Notes: a model not told the origin generated them from the letters alone. DNA of 64,000 nt from Hirudinaria manillensis (GCA_034509925.1 CM067535.1:2621001-2685000), one strand, 5' to 3'; counted from the stretch's first letter, positions 14,401 through 27,000 are shown. Made by a program: numbers and translations.

Positions 14401-17400
14401 TGAAATGTGCAATATTGGTCGTTCACTTCCATCCGGATATCTGTGAAACAAAACTGCACCGATTCCAACATCTGATGCATCACATGCAATTCCCAAAGGA
14501 AGAGATTTGTCAAAATGTGCAAGCTGCACCTCGTTCGCTAAGATCTCCTTCAACTTTTGAAACGACCTCTCTGCTTCCAAACTCCATCTCCAGAGTGATT
14601 CTTTTCTGGTGAGGCTCGTCAACGGTTCCGCAATCGTTGAAAGGTTTGGAATGAACTTGTGGTAAAACCGAATTGAACCCAAAAACGATCGCAATGTCGG
14701 GACATTTGTTGGTCTTGGCATGCTAGTCAAGGCATCAACTCGTTTCCCTTTTCTATTCCGCTTTTTGAAACAACAAGTCCAAGGTATTCAATTGAATCTT
14801 TAGCAAAAATGCATTTCTTTTTGTTACATCTGAGACCTTTGTCTCTCAATCGTTGAAGTAATACTTTCAGGTTTTGAATATGTTCTTTGGAATTCGAACC
14901 TCCGACAAGAATATCGTCCAAATAGACTGCTACTCCTTGCAGATCGCAAGTTAGTTTGTCCATTATCTCTTGGAAATAACCCGGGGCTGAAATGATACCA
15001 AAAGGTAGTCTCGTTTGAAGAAGCACTCCTCTATTTGTTGTCAGCGCGAGCTTCTTCTGGCTCGCAGGTGCAAGTTTAATTTGGTTGAATGCGTCTGCCA
15101 AATCGATTTTACTGAAGTATCGACTTCCTCCCAGTTTTCTCATCAGATCCTCTGGAAGGGGCATTGGATATCTATGTGGTTCTAATTGTGAATTTACGGT
15201 AACAGAATAATCGCCACAGATTCTAAAATTGGCTTTCTGCTCTCCAGGTTTCAGACTCTTTCGAATCGGTACAATTGGAGTTCCGTAATCATTGAAATGA
15301 GTTGAGGTCCAAATCCCTTTCTTTACTCCTGCATCAAGAGCCTGGTTTAGATCTTCCTGAATTGCAAATGGCACTGTTCTTGCCTTGACAAAAATTGGCG
15401 ATGAGTCTGGTTTGAATTTTACCTCTAACTCGAAATCTTTCAAACAACCAAGTTCTGGCTCGAAGCATTCTTTGAAATCGTGGCAAATTTTATAACACGC
15501 TTTTTCAACGGTTTTCGAATCAAGATCTTCATCAATTTTCAAAACGTGGTTGTGTAGCAAGCTTGAAACGTCGATTTTTAATTCGACTATGGCTTTCCTC
15601 CCAATGATGTTGAGCTTTGGTAACTTGGTGACATTGAATTCTAGAGCTACGTTTTTGACGTCCGATGTCGAAACTATGACTTCGCAGACTCCTATGTTCG
15701 GAATGGGATCACCTGTTGCCGAAACATATCTTGTACTGGAAAAGTTTAGCCTGGGCTTTCCCCACTTTTTCCAAGTTTCGATTGCACAAAAATTGTCCCT
15801 GGCTCCACTATCTAATTCAAAAACAAATTCTGAATGTGCAATTTGTAGCACCTGAGTCAGAGGTGTGTGGCTCGGAATTGTGTGGATTGAATTTACATGC
15901 CTGTCTCTTTTGAACTTCTTTTTAAAACATGCCTTTTCAATGTGTCCAATGATTCCACAGAAATTACATTTAGCTTTAATATGTCTGCAGTCATTGGCGT
16001 GGTGTCCTTTGTTTCCACATCTTGGACAAGTTCCTTTCGGGAATGTAAATTTTGAAAATTGCTGTCTTTGTTGTTGAGGTTTTCGTATTGGCTTGGAATC
16101 TGCTTTGTCCGGTTTACTTTCTGTCTCTTTTGAAATTTTATTTACCAGTTCCCGATTGTCCTCTGGTGTGCCGTGTACTGTAGCTTTCGCAACTTTGGCA
16201 GACTCTTCAACTTCCATAGCAATTTCAATAGCTCGATTGAATGTTAGTTCATCTTCTGGAACTTTGAACAACGCTTTGAGCACAGCCTCGTTGTCAACTG
16301 AACACATGAATCTTGTTCTTAAAGCTTCATCTAGTGTGTCTTCTATACTAGGGAAGTCACATGTGGTGGCGGCATTTCGAATTTTCGCCGCGAGTTCCTG
16401 AATTGTTTCACCTGGTTGTCTTTTTAGCTCAGTCCAAAATTTGAATCTCTCCCGAATCACAAATCTCTTGGGGTTGAAGTTATGCATCATCACCGCTTGG
16501 ATTTCAGCAAAGTCCAATTTATTTACTTCGCACGGCGTTGGTTTTTGAGAAGCTGTTGTTTGCAAAAGTTTGTAAATAGAAGCGGACTGGTTTGTCAGAA
16601 ACACTTGCGTAATTTTCGATGCTGGAATTGAATTCGCTTCAATGAATGACTGGAAGCGGTTCATATAATCATTCCACAATTCTTTGCTAGGTTCGAAAGG
16701 AATAAAATTCGGAATGGTGTGGTGTGTAGCGTTTGTAGCTATTGAACGGACCAACAATTCCATTTGCTGTGTAAATGCTTCCAAGAACTTTGCAACGTCG
16801 GCCATTTTGGAAACTAAACAAATTTTGAACTTTCTTTTGTCGACTGCGCCAGTTGTTAGGTCTTTAGAAACGAAACATTACTCAACACGCAAAAACCAGA
16901 AACAACCAGAACGCAATTATTCTTTATTTGTTCTCCCAAACTTCGAAAGAACCCTCGCGCTCCAAAAACTATCGCTCGATCCCTCGCCCCGCCTACTCGC
17001 ACATCGTCACAACAATTTATGTTAATTTATTTTATATGAATTTATTCCTAGAGCACTCGTTAACATTATCTTGCAAAGAGCCAACATCTGGTAGGTTTAT
17101 AACCATCAAGAGAATAGGAGGAGTAAGAAAGAAGACGCTTATTTTGTGCGAAGTTTCCATTTATGTCAAAAGTGATTCCAGTAAGCTATTGTTGTTTATA
17201 CATAATGTACTGTTCATGTAGAACAAGTCGCTGTATGTCTACATAAGAAAGATGCGATTGATAGTTATTGACCAATTTAATACTTTCGTGAAAATAAATG
17301 TCCATTTTTTTTTATTTTATGAATTCAGATAAATTGAAGACGAATTAAAATTTTAGCTGCTATGACTTTCAACCAGCCGACATCGCAAAGCGGTGTATTA

Positions 17401-20400
17401 TTTTTGGAATCATCTCGACTAGCAGTAGACGGAGACATGAACACGTGCACCAAAGTTCGAGCAAAAAAGGACGACTTAGCCTGGTGGCGTATTGCACTTG
17501 ATGACTATTACGACATTTCCGGTGTCCTCATCTATTTCCGGCCAAATTCTTCGGGTATATTAATTAGTATGTCAAAAACATAAATTCACTGCCATTAAAT
17601 TATAATAATGGTTAAATTGTGATAATGATTACGATGGTTTTCTTAGTATTTTCATTTAACTTTGCAATATTATATTTTAACATTTTTTAATTAAAAATAC
17701 TTCTAATTCTAGATGCCTTCACCTTGAATCATTTTGGAATATATACTTCGACTGATGCTGAGGATTTTCAGCAGAACCAATGTGCAAAAGTTTCCGATAT
17801 GACGCGCCCATGGGGTTAATTGATTAATTAATTATTCAGAGTTAATTAATTATAACATATATATTATATTGTTATAACAAAATTCACGGTTAAGTGACAA
17901 ATAGTTTGGCCTTATTGATCACCATCTTTGCCTATTTTAATTATAAAACATTTGTTTTTCTATATATTTATGCGAACATTGTAATTACTCGTTTTACATT
18001 TTCCCTTGAATGATATTCTGAATAACTAATCAAAATTTAATTCGATTTTTTGATATGAAAATCTTGTGAATTTGTATTTCCAGCGGGATTTATAAATCTG
18101 ACGTGTTCAAGAATATTATCTGGAAAATTCTTAATCATTAAAAAGATCGGAGGTTACAAACCGAACTTGTTAATCATGTGTGAAGTTCATATTTTTGGCA
18201 TAGGAAGAACAAACAGAAGTGAAGCCTATAATCGATTTATAAAAAAAAAACTAACTTAATTTATTTAAGTAACCTCCTGATTAAATGTTTCAGCTTGCGA
18301 AAGCGATGAAATGAGATGTGAAATTTATGCCGAATGCTTCTCGAAAGATCTGATTTGCGACAGAATTGTCGAATGTCCAGATGGAAGTGACGAAAGCAAC
18401 TGCAGTATTATTAAACTAAAAATGCATTTAATATCAACAAACCTAATTACATCACTAAATGCTTTAGAAGTAGGCATGTACCGATTAAACAGTTTCAAGG
18501 GATATTGGATAGTTTTCTACAGGATCCGATTTTTCATAGTTACATTATTTTTTCATTAAGCTTTCTCAAAAATTATCTAACAATCTCTGAATAACTGAGA
18601 TGAAACGTAAAAGTAATTTTATAGATCAGAAAATGGATTGTAAAATGCTGAATAGTTCCTAAATGGTCTTCTCGTTAGAATACAAGATATCCTAATCTCC
18701 TAACATGCCTAATCTCAACGACTAATTTATTATTTTAAAAAAGATTTTTAGAAATTTAATTAGAACTAAAGTTATTGCATTTCAAAAATAAAATGTCACT
18801 AGCTTGCCTGTGGTTAGAATACAAGTGTTTGGAGGGAAAATGCATCAACAAGGAGTGGTTGTGCGACGGAGTTAAGGACTGTCCTTACGGGGATGACGAA
18901 GAAGTAGAATCATGTGGTCAGTAATTATTATACTAATATTATAATATTTGGTTTTTTTATTTTTTAATAATAAATAAATGATTAGTATGATTAGTGAAGC
19001 ACGATATTACGTCGTTTAATTTATTAAATCATTAAAGTTACGTGTCAAAAAGGAGAGTTTAAATGTTCAAAGAACAACGTTTGTATGAGCCGTCAAAAGC
19101 GTTGCGACGGAATATTTGATTGTCCTGACAAATCCGATGAATATGGATGTCGTAAGCATTTTTTTTTAATATTTGCCAACAAAATAATACTATTTAACAC
19201 CGAATTCTATACCCAGTGGAACTGGCAGATTTGAATACCAGAATACAGTTTTTAAAAGCTACGTTTAAAGGAGAAATTGGCTTTCACATTTGCGCAACAA
19301 AGTGGTGGGATAAATACAGCCTGCATGCCTGCAAAGAAATGGGTTTTAAGTGATTATTACTTAATTACGAATTAATAATTTAGAGTAGAACCAAATGTAT
19401 ATTCATGTTTTTTCCTTATTTTTGAATCTTCTTTATCAGTATCCACGAAGCAACTTTATATTCCGCAACAAATGCTTCAAAGATAATTGGACTAAAGGCA
19501 AATGTTCATCTTAAGGCTAATTTACCGTTTATGGCCTTATTTCAAAAGAGGTGGATATTTTTTTAATTTAATTCAATTAGTTTAAACATGCACGACGTAT
19601 TAATTCTCACTTTAAGTAATTGTTGATTGTTGAATAACAGAAATGAATGCGACTCAGGCAAATTTGTGAGATTACTGTGTCCTAACATCTCGTTAGAAGG
19701 TACCACATATCGTTGCTTTACCTAAATTAATTATTTATTTCATAATTAATTAGTTCTCGACTTATTTCAGAATGCGGGACTCGTGGGTTCTCAGACTCGG
19801 ACCTTGGGTCATACATTATTCAAGGAGACAGAGCCAAATACGGTGCTTGGCCATGGCATGTTCAAGTTATCGTTGTTGGGCAAGGATTTTGTGGAGGAAG
19901 TCTCATTCGGAACGACTGGGTCCTTACTGCAGCACATTGTTTAGAGTTAGATCTTTTTTTTTTAAATTATTCAGTTATTTAACCTATTAAGAAGCACTTC
20001 ATCGATATTAACAACGTACTTATTATTATTATATCTAAAAGTTAAAATCGATTAAAGGAAATCCTTCTTTGGTAGGAACGTGACAAACATGGAGCAAATT
20101 AAAGTCATAGTTGGAAGCAATATCAAGAAAGATCGCATGTCTAAAAGACACCTCGTCTCTCAGGTTGTTCTACATCCTGACTTCGTAACAGGAGGAAATT
20201 CTAATGATGTCGGACTAGTGAAGTTAAGTACTCCACTTCGGTTTACAAATGCTGTTCGAACAATCTGTTTGCCAAACAACGAAATGACGATTAAAAAAAT
20301 GACGCATTTCCGTTATTGTGTCATCGCCGGATTTGGCTTTATTGCTGATGGTACGTAACATTGTAGTACATATTAGTACATGTAATACATAATATATTAG

Positions 20401-20995
20401 TAAATTGTTTTGTTATAAATTACCATTACGGCATTTTAGAGAGTACTAATGCAATTGTAATGAATTTATTGATCAGCGCCATGCTTCATTATTGAAATTC
20501 CCAAACAGTTGAAACCTTCCAATTTGTTTTCTTTTTTGTTGAAGCTTATACCGACTCAAGATATCTGCTCCAAGGCAAAATGAACATCATGTCGCACAAA
20601 AAATGTATCAAAAATTTAGCAAACATAAGCGATATTGATGAAGAAGGCGCATTGGAAACTTTAAATAATAAGAAATTATTTTGTGCCGGTTCACCAATTA
20701 CCATGTATGGCGTTAACTTTTGCACGGTATTTCGTTTTCTTACTTTTTTTTTAAATTTCAATTAAAATGTTTTATTTTTATGAGTTTTGCATTTTTTTAA
20801 ATAAATATTTCGTTCCCCCATTCAAAGGGTGACAGCGGCAGTCCTTTAGTCTGCAAAAATGAACATGGAAGATGGACACAAGTGGGAGTTGCAGCTTTCA
20901 CCAATTACGGAAGAGATAGAAAAGATTGTGTGAACAGTCTTTTTGTAAAAGTCGATCAATTTTTAGACTTTATAATCCAAAATCTTGACACTTAG
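11411..20995 (+). CDS. Unit 3: secreted FTP2-LDLa3-SRCR-serine protease, full length
   Basis: Seventeen exons close exactly to 791 codons plus stop: 11411-11477, 11614-11820, 11969-12064, 17052-17180, 17357-17554, 17713-17814, 18084-18218, 18294-18404, 18803-18916, 19038-19151, 19217-19349, 19440-19550, 19641-19699, 19771-19945, 20076-20350, 20545-20726, 20828-20995. Residues 1-22 form a hydrophobic signal peptide; 23-166 and 167-311 are FTP domains; 312-424 three LDLa repeats; 425-525 an SRCR-like domain; 526-791 the S1 protease. The triad is complete (TAAHC, NDVGL, GDSGSP). The zymogen site is Y|IIQG rather than R|IVGG, and residue 189 is Asn (GVNFCT before GDSG), so neither a trypsin-like activation nor trypsin-like specificity is expected. 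A complete gypsy element lies antisense in the 12065-17051 intron. An AATAAA signal is at 21037-21042. Secreted lectin-protease is a domain-based call; the target is unknown. Confidence 0.9.
12529..12689 (-). repeat. 3' LTR of the gypsy element
   Basis: 161 bp copy of the 5' LTR. The pol reading frame runs a few codons into it (stop at 12682). The adjacent internal bases (GTGGAGG on the minus strand) are a weak polypurine tract. Confidence 0.93.
12682..14730 (-). CDS. Gypsy pol: RT end, RNase H and integrase
   Basis: 682 codons. The first 60 or so residues are the end of the reverse transcriptase thumb region; RNase H follows (CDASDVGIGAVL, TDHKPLL), then integrase with the HHCC zinc domain (about residues 308-345), the DDE core (IDHAVNF, TDNAPTF, YHPATNGQAER) and a basic C-terminal tail. 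It overlaps the upstream frame by four bases and has no start context of its own, so it is a displaced continuation of gag-pol. Machinery for element integration in the nucleus. Confidence 0.9.
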   Translation of the reverse strand: MTSMPRPTNVPTLRSFLGSIRFYHKFIPNLSTIAEPLTSLTRKESLWRWSLEAERSFQKLKEILANEVQLAHFDKSLPLGIACDASDVGIGAVLFHRYPDGSERPILHISKTLSTSQRNYSQIHKEALSIIYALQKFHQYLYGRNFILVTDHKPLLSLFSPSKLTPLLAANRLARWALILHQYDYSIEYRRSESHGNADALSRLPSGKDDNFDVGEDEDDDLTVCTISAISKQIRPTDSQVLTKESRRDRIISTVVRFLKEGWPRVVDAQIRHFQKLEDALTVQNDCLIFGNRIVVPEKLRLHVMGLLHLGHCGMRRMKQLARTVVYWPGIDADIEEMCRECTSCAEHQNNPPKFSNHPWMLPERPWSRIHIDHAVNFMGKNWLVVVDSYSKYPCIHSTSSITARTTMELLEEDFAHFGYPHTLVTDNAPTFTSSEFQEYLRERGILHLRGAPYHPATNGQAERLVQTFKQSLKKSRLPTIQALQEFLIQYRRTPLESGYSPSELLNGRQLRSKLDALLPSVPHIAQELQNRQNKPTSKRSSNTQFTVGKPCYVQRSGPGKDRIPRWIPAVVIQVLGPRHVLIQVVPKGPTLKRHVEQLRPRHGVEEDDDPGMVPGPTPNSRNITTSTTAQTTVPRRPRGRPKGRRNFQRPIVPDSETTLPRRSERLRLKALRNFSAGVEVL
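14727..16805 (-). CDS. Gypsy gag, protease and first part of reverse transcriptase
   Basis: 692 codons. A gag-like N-terminal region is followed by two CCHC zinc knuckles (about residues 260-273 and 280-293), an aspartic protease with the DSG active site (about 332-334) and reverse transcriptase with the YLDD catalytic motif (about 645). There is no gag-pol frameshift: both lie in one frame. The frame ends inside the RT connection and the rest of pol continues in another frame from 14730, so a single-base indel in an A/G-rich stretch near 14740 appears to have broken the polyprotein. An assembly error cannot be excluded. Confidence 0.9.
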   Translation of the reverse strand: MADVAKFLEAFTQQMELLVRSIATNATHHTIPNFIPFEPSKELWNDYMNRFQSFIEANSIPASKITQVFLTNQSASIYKLLQTTASQKPTPCEVNKLDFAEIQAVMMHNFNPKRFVIRERFKFWTELKRQPGETIQELAAKIRNAATTCDFPSIEDTLDEALRTRFMCSVDNEAVLKALFKVPEDELTFNRAIEIAMEVEESAKVAKATVHGTPEDNRELVNKISKETESKPDKADSKPIRKPQQQRQQFSKFTFPKGTCPRCGNKGHHANDCRHIKAKCNFCGIIGHIEKACFKKKFKRDRHVNSIHTIPSHTPLTQVLQIAHSEFVFELDSGARDNFCAIETWKKWGKPRLNFSSTRYVSATGDPIPNIGVCEVIVSTSDVKNVALEFNVTKLPKLNIIGRKAIVELKIDVSSLLHNHVLKIDEDLDSKTVEKACYKICHDFKECFEPELGCLKDFELEVKFKPDSSPIFVKARTVPFAIQEDLNQALDAGVKKGIWTSTHFNDYGTPIVPIRKSLKPGEQKANFRICGDYSVTVNSQLEPHRYPMPLPEDLMRKLGGSRYFSKIDLADAFNQIKLAPASQKKLALTTNRGVLLQTRLPFGIISAPGYFQEIMDKLTCDLQGVAVYLDDILVGGSNSKEHIQNLKVLLQRLRDKGLRCNKKKCIFAKDSIEYLGLVVSKSGIEKGNELMP
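16854..17014 (-). repeat. 5' LTR of the gypsy element
   Basis: 161 bp, TG...CA ends, matches 12529-12689 except for two adjacent bases in the GCAA(TT/CA)ATTC context. It is the 5' LTR because gag begins just inside it on the minus strand. Confidence 0.93.
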
Positions 20996-21358
20996 TGCTC
21001 TCCTTTTTTCCGATTCTTAATATTTTAGAAGGAAATAATAAATGAAAATAATGCATGATTTTAATCTTTAAAGAAAATCTGTCTTGTTTGATTTTTTTTC
21101 ATTTAATAATTTTAATTGATTTAATAATAATTTAATTATATAGTGTTGAACTTTATGAACGAAATCGATCCAAACGGAACCGCGTAATATGTTATAATAA
21201 AGTAATAAAGTTGAAGTACCTTATGTGCAGCATTTAAAAATAAATAAATAAGATCCAAAAAATTATGAAATAGAATTTCTTTTCTCGTTAATTTGCTTTT
21301 TTGAGATGCCAATTTTCAAATGTTACTTAAATACATTTTATTGTATAATTCCAGAAAT

Positions 21359-21395
<37 letters not shown>

Positions 21396-21987
21396 GTCAT
21401 TTATATAGCGCCGAACGCGTGAGCTACAGAGGCGCTGAAGCAAGATAATTGTCACAATTCATATGATACTAAAATTGCAAGTAGTATCCACTGTATTTCA
21501 AAACAAATCCATCTATGAAAAATCCAAACAACACGCCTTACGACGCAACCAAAGATTTAAATAAGTTTATTTAAAATTATTATTCCTCCGGATGTGAAAT
21601 TATTTTTTTTCAAACCTTCGATTATTTTATACCATTTATTGGAACAATTTTACCATCGCATTAGAATTGAGTACCGAGAGACTAATTCCCTTTAATAACG
21701 AAGCACGTATGATGATATCGGTTCAAGGTTCATTGCGTCTAACCGCGTTCATAGAATATGAGGACATGGATAGGAAAGTTTGCCTTATTATTGTTTGTTT
21801 TTCTCAAACAGACATCCTCATCTGAATGTTAGTTCTGCTCGTTCTTAAACTTATTCAAGATTCTCCTAACCCTTATAATATATAAAGTATAACATAAATA
21901 TTAAATATTATAAATTATAATAAAATTACCTTTTCTCTAAATGTTTGTCACTAATTTTTGTGATTGCATTTTAGTTTTTTTTTCCAG
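20996..21987. other. Spacer between units 3 and 4; signal exon of unit 4 not located
   Basis: Holds the unit 3 polyadenylation signal (21037-21042), a TAA tract with a GCGCC-type repeat (21361-21440), and presumably the first exon of unit 4. Candidate Met codons with hydrophobic tails lie at 21766 and 21826, but neither has a GT donor in the required phase, so I did not assign one. Confidence 0.5.
21361..21440. repeat. TAA microsatellite joined to a TTTATATAGCGCC repeat
   Basis: About eleven TAA units run into TTTATATAGCGCC and end with GAGGCGCTGAAG, giving GCGCC/GGCGC complementary ends. A diverged second copy is at 37888-37960. This layout is seen in dispersed short repeats of several invertebrate genomes; the family is not identified. 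Confidence 0.55.
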
Positions 21988-23978
21988 TTTACATTCCTAT
22001 GATAGTGAAAGCGTATCAAAGCGGTACCATGTTTAATAAAGGTCCAGAATTGGCAATTGATAAAGACATATACACTTGCTCCTTTACTAGGTCCGATACC
22101 CCCACCAGCCCCGCTTGGTGGCGTGTGGAATTGGACCAAACGTATTTAATTGCGAAAGTTTACCTCGCTAATACTCCAAATTCAACCAGTTGGTCACCTC
22201 AATTTGTCTTAGCCTGAACTTTCTAATTATCGAATTTAGATTACGAATTGTTTAACTTTTGGTTAGAATGAGTTAATGTAATTTTATTAATTGTCTCATA
22301 TTTAACATAGTACAGCAATATTATGGCACTATGTATTTTATATGGCGCAGCAATTTGTACTAGACTTGAAAGAAATGGTCTGAACTATTAAATAATTCTT
22401 TACAATCTAAAAGTATTTATGATATTTTATGAAATATATTTATGAAATACTGACAATTATTTTAGAATTTCAACGCTACATTTAAGCTTAAATTACACTA
22501 CTCTGCACTTCGTAACAGTGAATGTAACAGAGCTAACTTTGTGTCTTCAATATTTGTGCATTAATCAACATGTTACTGTATATCCTTCATAAGTTGCTAA
22601 AATTCTATGTGGTCTCAAAGTATTCATTTCACGGGATGAAAAGAAATTTGAAAGGCATGTGTGCGCATCTGTGACAGGTAGAGTAAATAGTAAGCATCAT
22701 CTTCATAATAAATAAATAAATAATTTATTGCTTGATAATAAAGTTAATAATAATAATATTATAATTGTTAATATTTTATATTATTATTATTATTATTATT
22801 TTTTTTTTTTTTCCTTTATTTTCTCGGCCAAAAAAATCATCCAACAGCAAACGCGATCATCAAACACCTCAACTAACATCCACTGTCCCCCCTCCGGGCC
22901 CGAGATCACCCCGGGACATATTGCAACCGCATTCCCCAGCGCCAACAACACCGCGCTATAAACAAGCGACATCAACCATAATCAATCACTATAGTCCAAT
23001 TCGCCGGCGCCAACGTTTATGAGTTCTGCGCTTATGGAATTTCCACATAAGGTAGGTGTCCAGCAAAACCGATGTTGCCAGGTACATCATGTCGTTTCTG
23101 GACAGACCGATGCCCCGCCATGACGAGTAAGATCTGGAGGATATCACTCCTCTGAAGTTGCATACAAAGGCGGTTACTATGATCTTCGGAAAGAGAGCAC
23201 CCCCAGGGTTATTGTTAGACATCCAGATGTGGATGTCTTTGGAGTTATATTTTCCTGTCTTGGATGAGTGGACCTCGTCCAGTGAGGCGGTATCAGAGAC
23301 AATGGTGACGTCGCATACGATTGAATCGTCCTTGCTCCATGCGACTAGATCAGGGATTCTGATGCCTTCCTCAACTTGTATCCTCGGCTCGATTTTGGTG
23401 AAGTACCCTTTCTCAGCCAACTTCGTTTCCAGCCGATGGACGAGGTTGTTGTGCCTCTCTCGTCTTGATACATCCATTCCTGGACAAACCTGGAAAATGT
23501 GATCCAGGCTCTCGGTGACTCTGCAACCGGCGTCACACTTGGTGTTTACCTCTGGATGATATCTGGAAACCCGGAGATTGCATGGGAGGACACCTGCTCT
23601 GACCTTTAAGCACTTTAAGTAGTCACTCGGGAACAATCTTGAACGCCCATCCGCGATCCATTCACTGATACCGACACCCTGGAAAAAGGACTGGAGTCCA
23701 AATCCGTCTACCGAGCTGTAAAGGCTCTCGAGAGTCTCTTCCTTAAGTCGTTTTTTGGCTGACGACTCCGAATTTAATTGCCCGAACTTCCTGTGTTCTC
23801 CAAGGACGATGCTGTTGTCCTTTAGAGTGTCGAGCAAGAATTCGTCTTCATTGCTTTTCGAGCGAGCCATCATAGATCTCATTCTGCTGGTTCTGATGAG
23901 TGGAACCCACTTTCTGAGCTGCAGTAGTCCCAATCCACCAAACTTCAGCCCCGCATGGAAGAAGGCGGTCGGCGTGTC

Positions 23979-24071
<93 letters not shown>

Positions 24072-27000
24072 ATTTAATATATCAATTTTTGAGTAAAACT
24101 ATTTTATTATGTAAATTTGTTTTGTCCAATTAATGTATATAAAGTCATTAAAAAGAAATGATTTTTGATGTATTACGATGATATATTTATGATAACGCAT
24201 ATTTTCAATCAATTTTGTCCGATTGATCAAAAGTGATAAAATCTAATCAGAATCCTTGTCGTAACTGCATCAATCAGGTTGACATGTTATCAAACGAAAA
24301 TAATATTCCTTCTGAGTTTAAGATATATATTAATGTAATTATTTTATAATAGAATTTTCTGATACTTACACTTAACGTATGGGTTAAATTAAAAAGGAAA
24401 TTGCAATATAAATTAAGCCATTTTATCATTCACCTGCATTTTCATAATTATTATTATTGTTGTTATTCAGCACCTGGCTGATAATAGAGTTAATTAATTA
24501 ATAAATATATAAATAAATTAACAGAGTTCATTTTTATTAAATTTCAGAAGAGGGCACCTTAAATTTAACCTGCACAGCACCGATTTATGGCAAATATGTA
24601 ACCATCAAGAGAAGTGTTGGAGTCCGAAAAGATCTCCTAGCCATATGCGAAGTTGTCATTGAAGTTCAAAAAGAATGGGGTAACTTGATTTAACTTTTAA
24701 TTTTTTTAACTTAACTCTATAAATTAGTCATATAATAACATTAATTTCTATTATGGTACAAGTTAGGATAGATCGCTGTACTTTTGTCCAATACGATTGA
24801 AACATAATTTACTGTTACATTCGTATTTCTAACACGAATTTAATTCTCAAAAACATTCTAAGAGTAAATGTCATTAACAAATATCAAGTAACCTATTTTT
24901 TAATAAGTAAAAAATTGTATATATGTTGAGTTTTACTGCTTCCAAAATTTACAATTCTTTCAAAGTTACAAACAAGATCAAGTGAAACGCTAAATGATTC
25001 CGTTTAGACTCCAAATCCTTCAAACAGCCAACCTCTCAAAGCGGTGCATTATTCGCCGAAACTTCTCCATTGGCGGTAGATGACAATATATCTACTTGTA
25101 CAAAAGTACGTGCAAAGAAAGGTGAGTTCGCCTGGTGGCGGGTAAGGCTTGATGACATTTCTGACATCATCCATGTGGCCATTTACTTCAATCCAAGATC
25201 TCCAGGTAAGCCAAAGTTTGAACCGTCAAAGTCTTTTAAACAGCTTCCAATTATTAGAGTAGCATTTTCTACTGCTGCTGCAAGCCTCCAGTAAAATTGA
25301 TTTAATTTGTAATACTTAATCTTTAAATTTCACATTGTCAATAAGTTATTTATTAATGTTTTCATGTGTGTGTTTTTTATTGGTTAACAGCGGCTCCTAC
25401 TATGACTCACTTTACTGTATTTGTATCATCGGAAGAAAATGATTATCAGCAAAAAATATGCGAAAGCTTTTCCAATATGTCTCTTACAGAAGGTATTTTA
25501 AAAAATAATTTATTAAAAGTAAAATAAAGTTATTAAAAACGGTTTTAGCTGGTTGGATAAACTTGACTTGTACAAGTGCAGTGTCAGGAATGTACATCAC
25601 CATCAAGAGGTTTCGTGGAATTAGGCCCAATACATTATTTTTATGTGAAGTCTATGTTGGAGGACATGGAAAAACTAACACAAGTGAATATGATTAGTTT
25701 TGTACATCGCAAACCATCAAACTATCATTGTTGGACTTTCAGAGTGTCATTCCTTAGATAACATTTTCATCTCGTTTATAAAACATTTATATGGGAAAAC
25801 GTATTTTTGGTCAAAATCATGTTATTTAATTTTATCTAAAATGTAAAATTTTTTAAAATAATTGGGTCAATTGTAATCGATAATAAGGTCATAATTAATA
25901 ATAAATGATATTGTAGATAATTATAATTTTATAGACAAATAAGTTATTATTTTTCTAAACAAAATGGAATATTCTAACGACTTTTAAGCATGCCAAGACG
26001 AACAAACGAGATGTGAAATTTTATCAAGCTGCTTACCAAAGGAGCAAATTTGTGACAGGATCACACATTGCCCCGACGGCAGTGATGAATTAAATTGCAG
26101 CAAGTTTTAATTTTATTTGTACAAATTTTTACTTTAATTAATTATTTTCTATAATTAAAATCATTTTTGTAAATGTTTCAGCTTGTTTATGGCTGGAATA
26201 CCAATGTAGAAATGGTCCCTGTATCAATAAAGAATGGTTATGCGATGGCGTTAGAGACTGTCCTTACGGCGATGACGAAGAAGCAAAATCGTGTGGTAAT
26301 TAATTTAGTTTTATTGTTACAATTTAAAAAAGAATCGATTAGTAATGTGTAATGATTTTACGATTAATCTATTTTTGATTCTCAGTTTCTTGCAAAAAGG
26401 GACAGTTTAAATGCATAAAAGACAACACTTGCATATACATTCAGAAACGATGCGATGGAATAACTGATTGTCAGGACCAATCAGACGAAAGAGGATGTCG
26501 TGAGAGTTTTTTGGGCAAAATTTAAAGAATTAAATATAGACAAATTACTCAACATTTACTAATTAACAATTAACAAATTTGTTTACTTGAAATTCATCGA
26601 AATTTCCGGAAGCAGTAAGACTGAGTAATGGAAGTGATACAGGTGACTTTTTAAAAGCCACTTTTAAGGGCGATAGCGACTATTACGTCTGCTCGTCAAA
26701 CTGGGGTGATAAATTCAGTTTGCATGCATGCCAAGAAATGGGTTCAAAGTTAGTATTAACAAAGATATACAAATAAATTTTCATATATTCTCACTCTAAA
26801 TTGCGCTCGCAGTGTTTACGAAGAAACTAGATTCACAGAAGCGAATACATCGAAAATCATAGCATTAAAATCAAATTTAAATCATAGTATACTTGAAGAG
26901 AAGTTACCCTTTATGACAATATTTGAGAAAAGGTGAATATAATTTACTGTTATTATTCTGCATAAACATAGTTAAATATATTTCTTGTGTGATGTTCTCG

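Larger units (their letters stand above)
12529..17014 (-). mobile_element. Nearly complete Ty3/gypsy LTR retrotransposon in an intron of unit 3
   Basis: The element is 4486 bp with two 161-bp LTRs (12529-12689, 16854-17014) that differ by only two adjacent bases. It is flanked by a 5-bp target duplication ATTTA (12524-12528 and 17015-17019). A TGG-initial candidate primer-binding site (TGGCGCAGTCGAC on the minus strand) begins two bases inside the 5' LTR at 17014-16854. Coding is gag and pol in one frame, split in mid reverse transcriptase. The low LTR divergence and intact duplication indicate a recent insertion. It lies antisense to the host gene between the second and third exons of FTP1, so splicing of the host can remove it. 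Confidence 0.95.

Noticed and set aside
15550..17025. Several plus-strand ORFs over the gypsy gag-pol region
   Set aside because: Antisense shadows of the retrotransposon coding frame.
20930..21010. Possible extra C-terminal membrane or GPI segment in the proteases
   Set aside because: All intact copies stop shortly after the final amphipathic helix; there is no hydrophobic tail.
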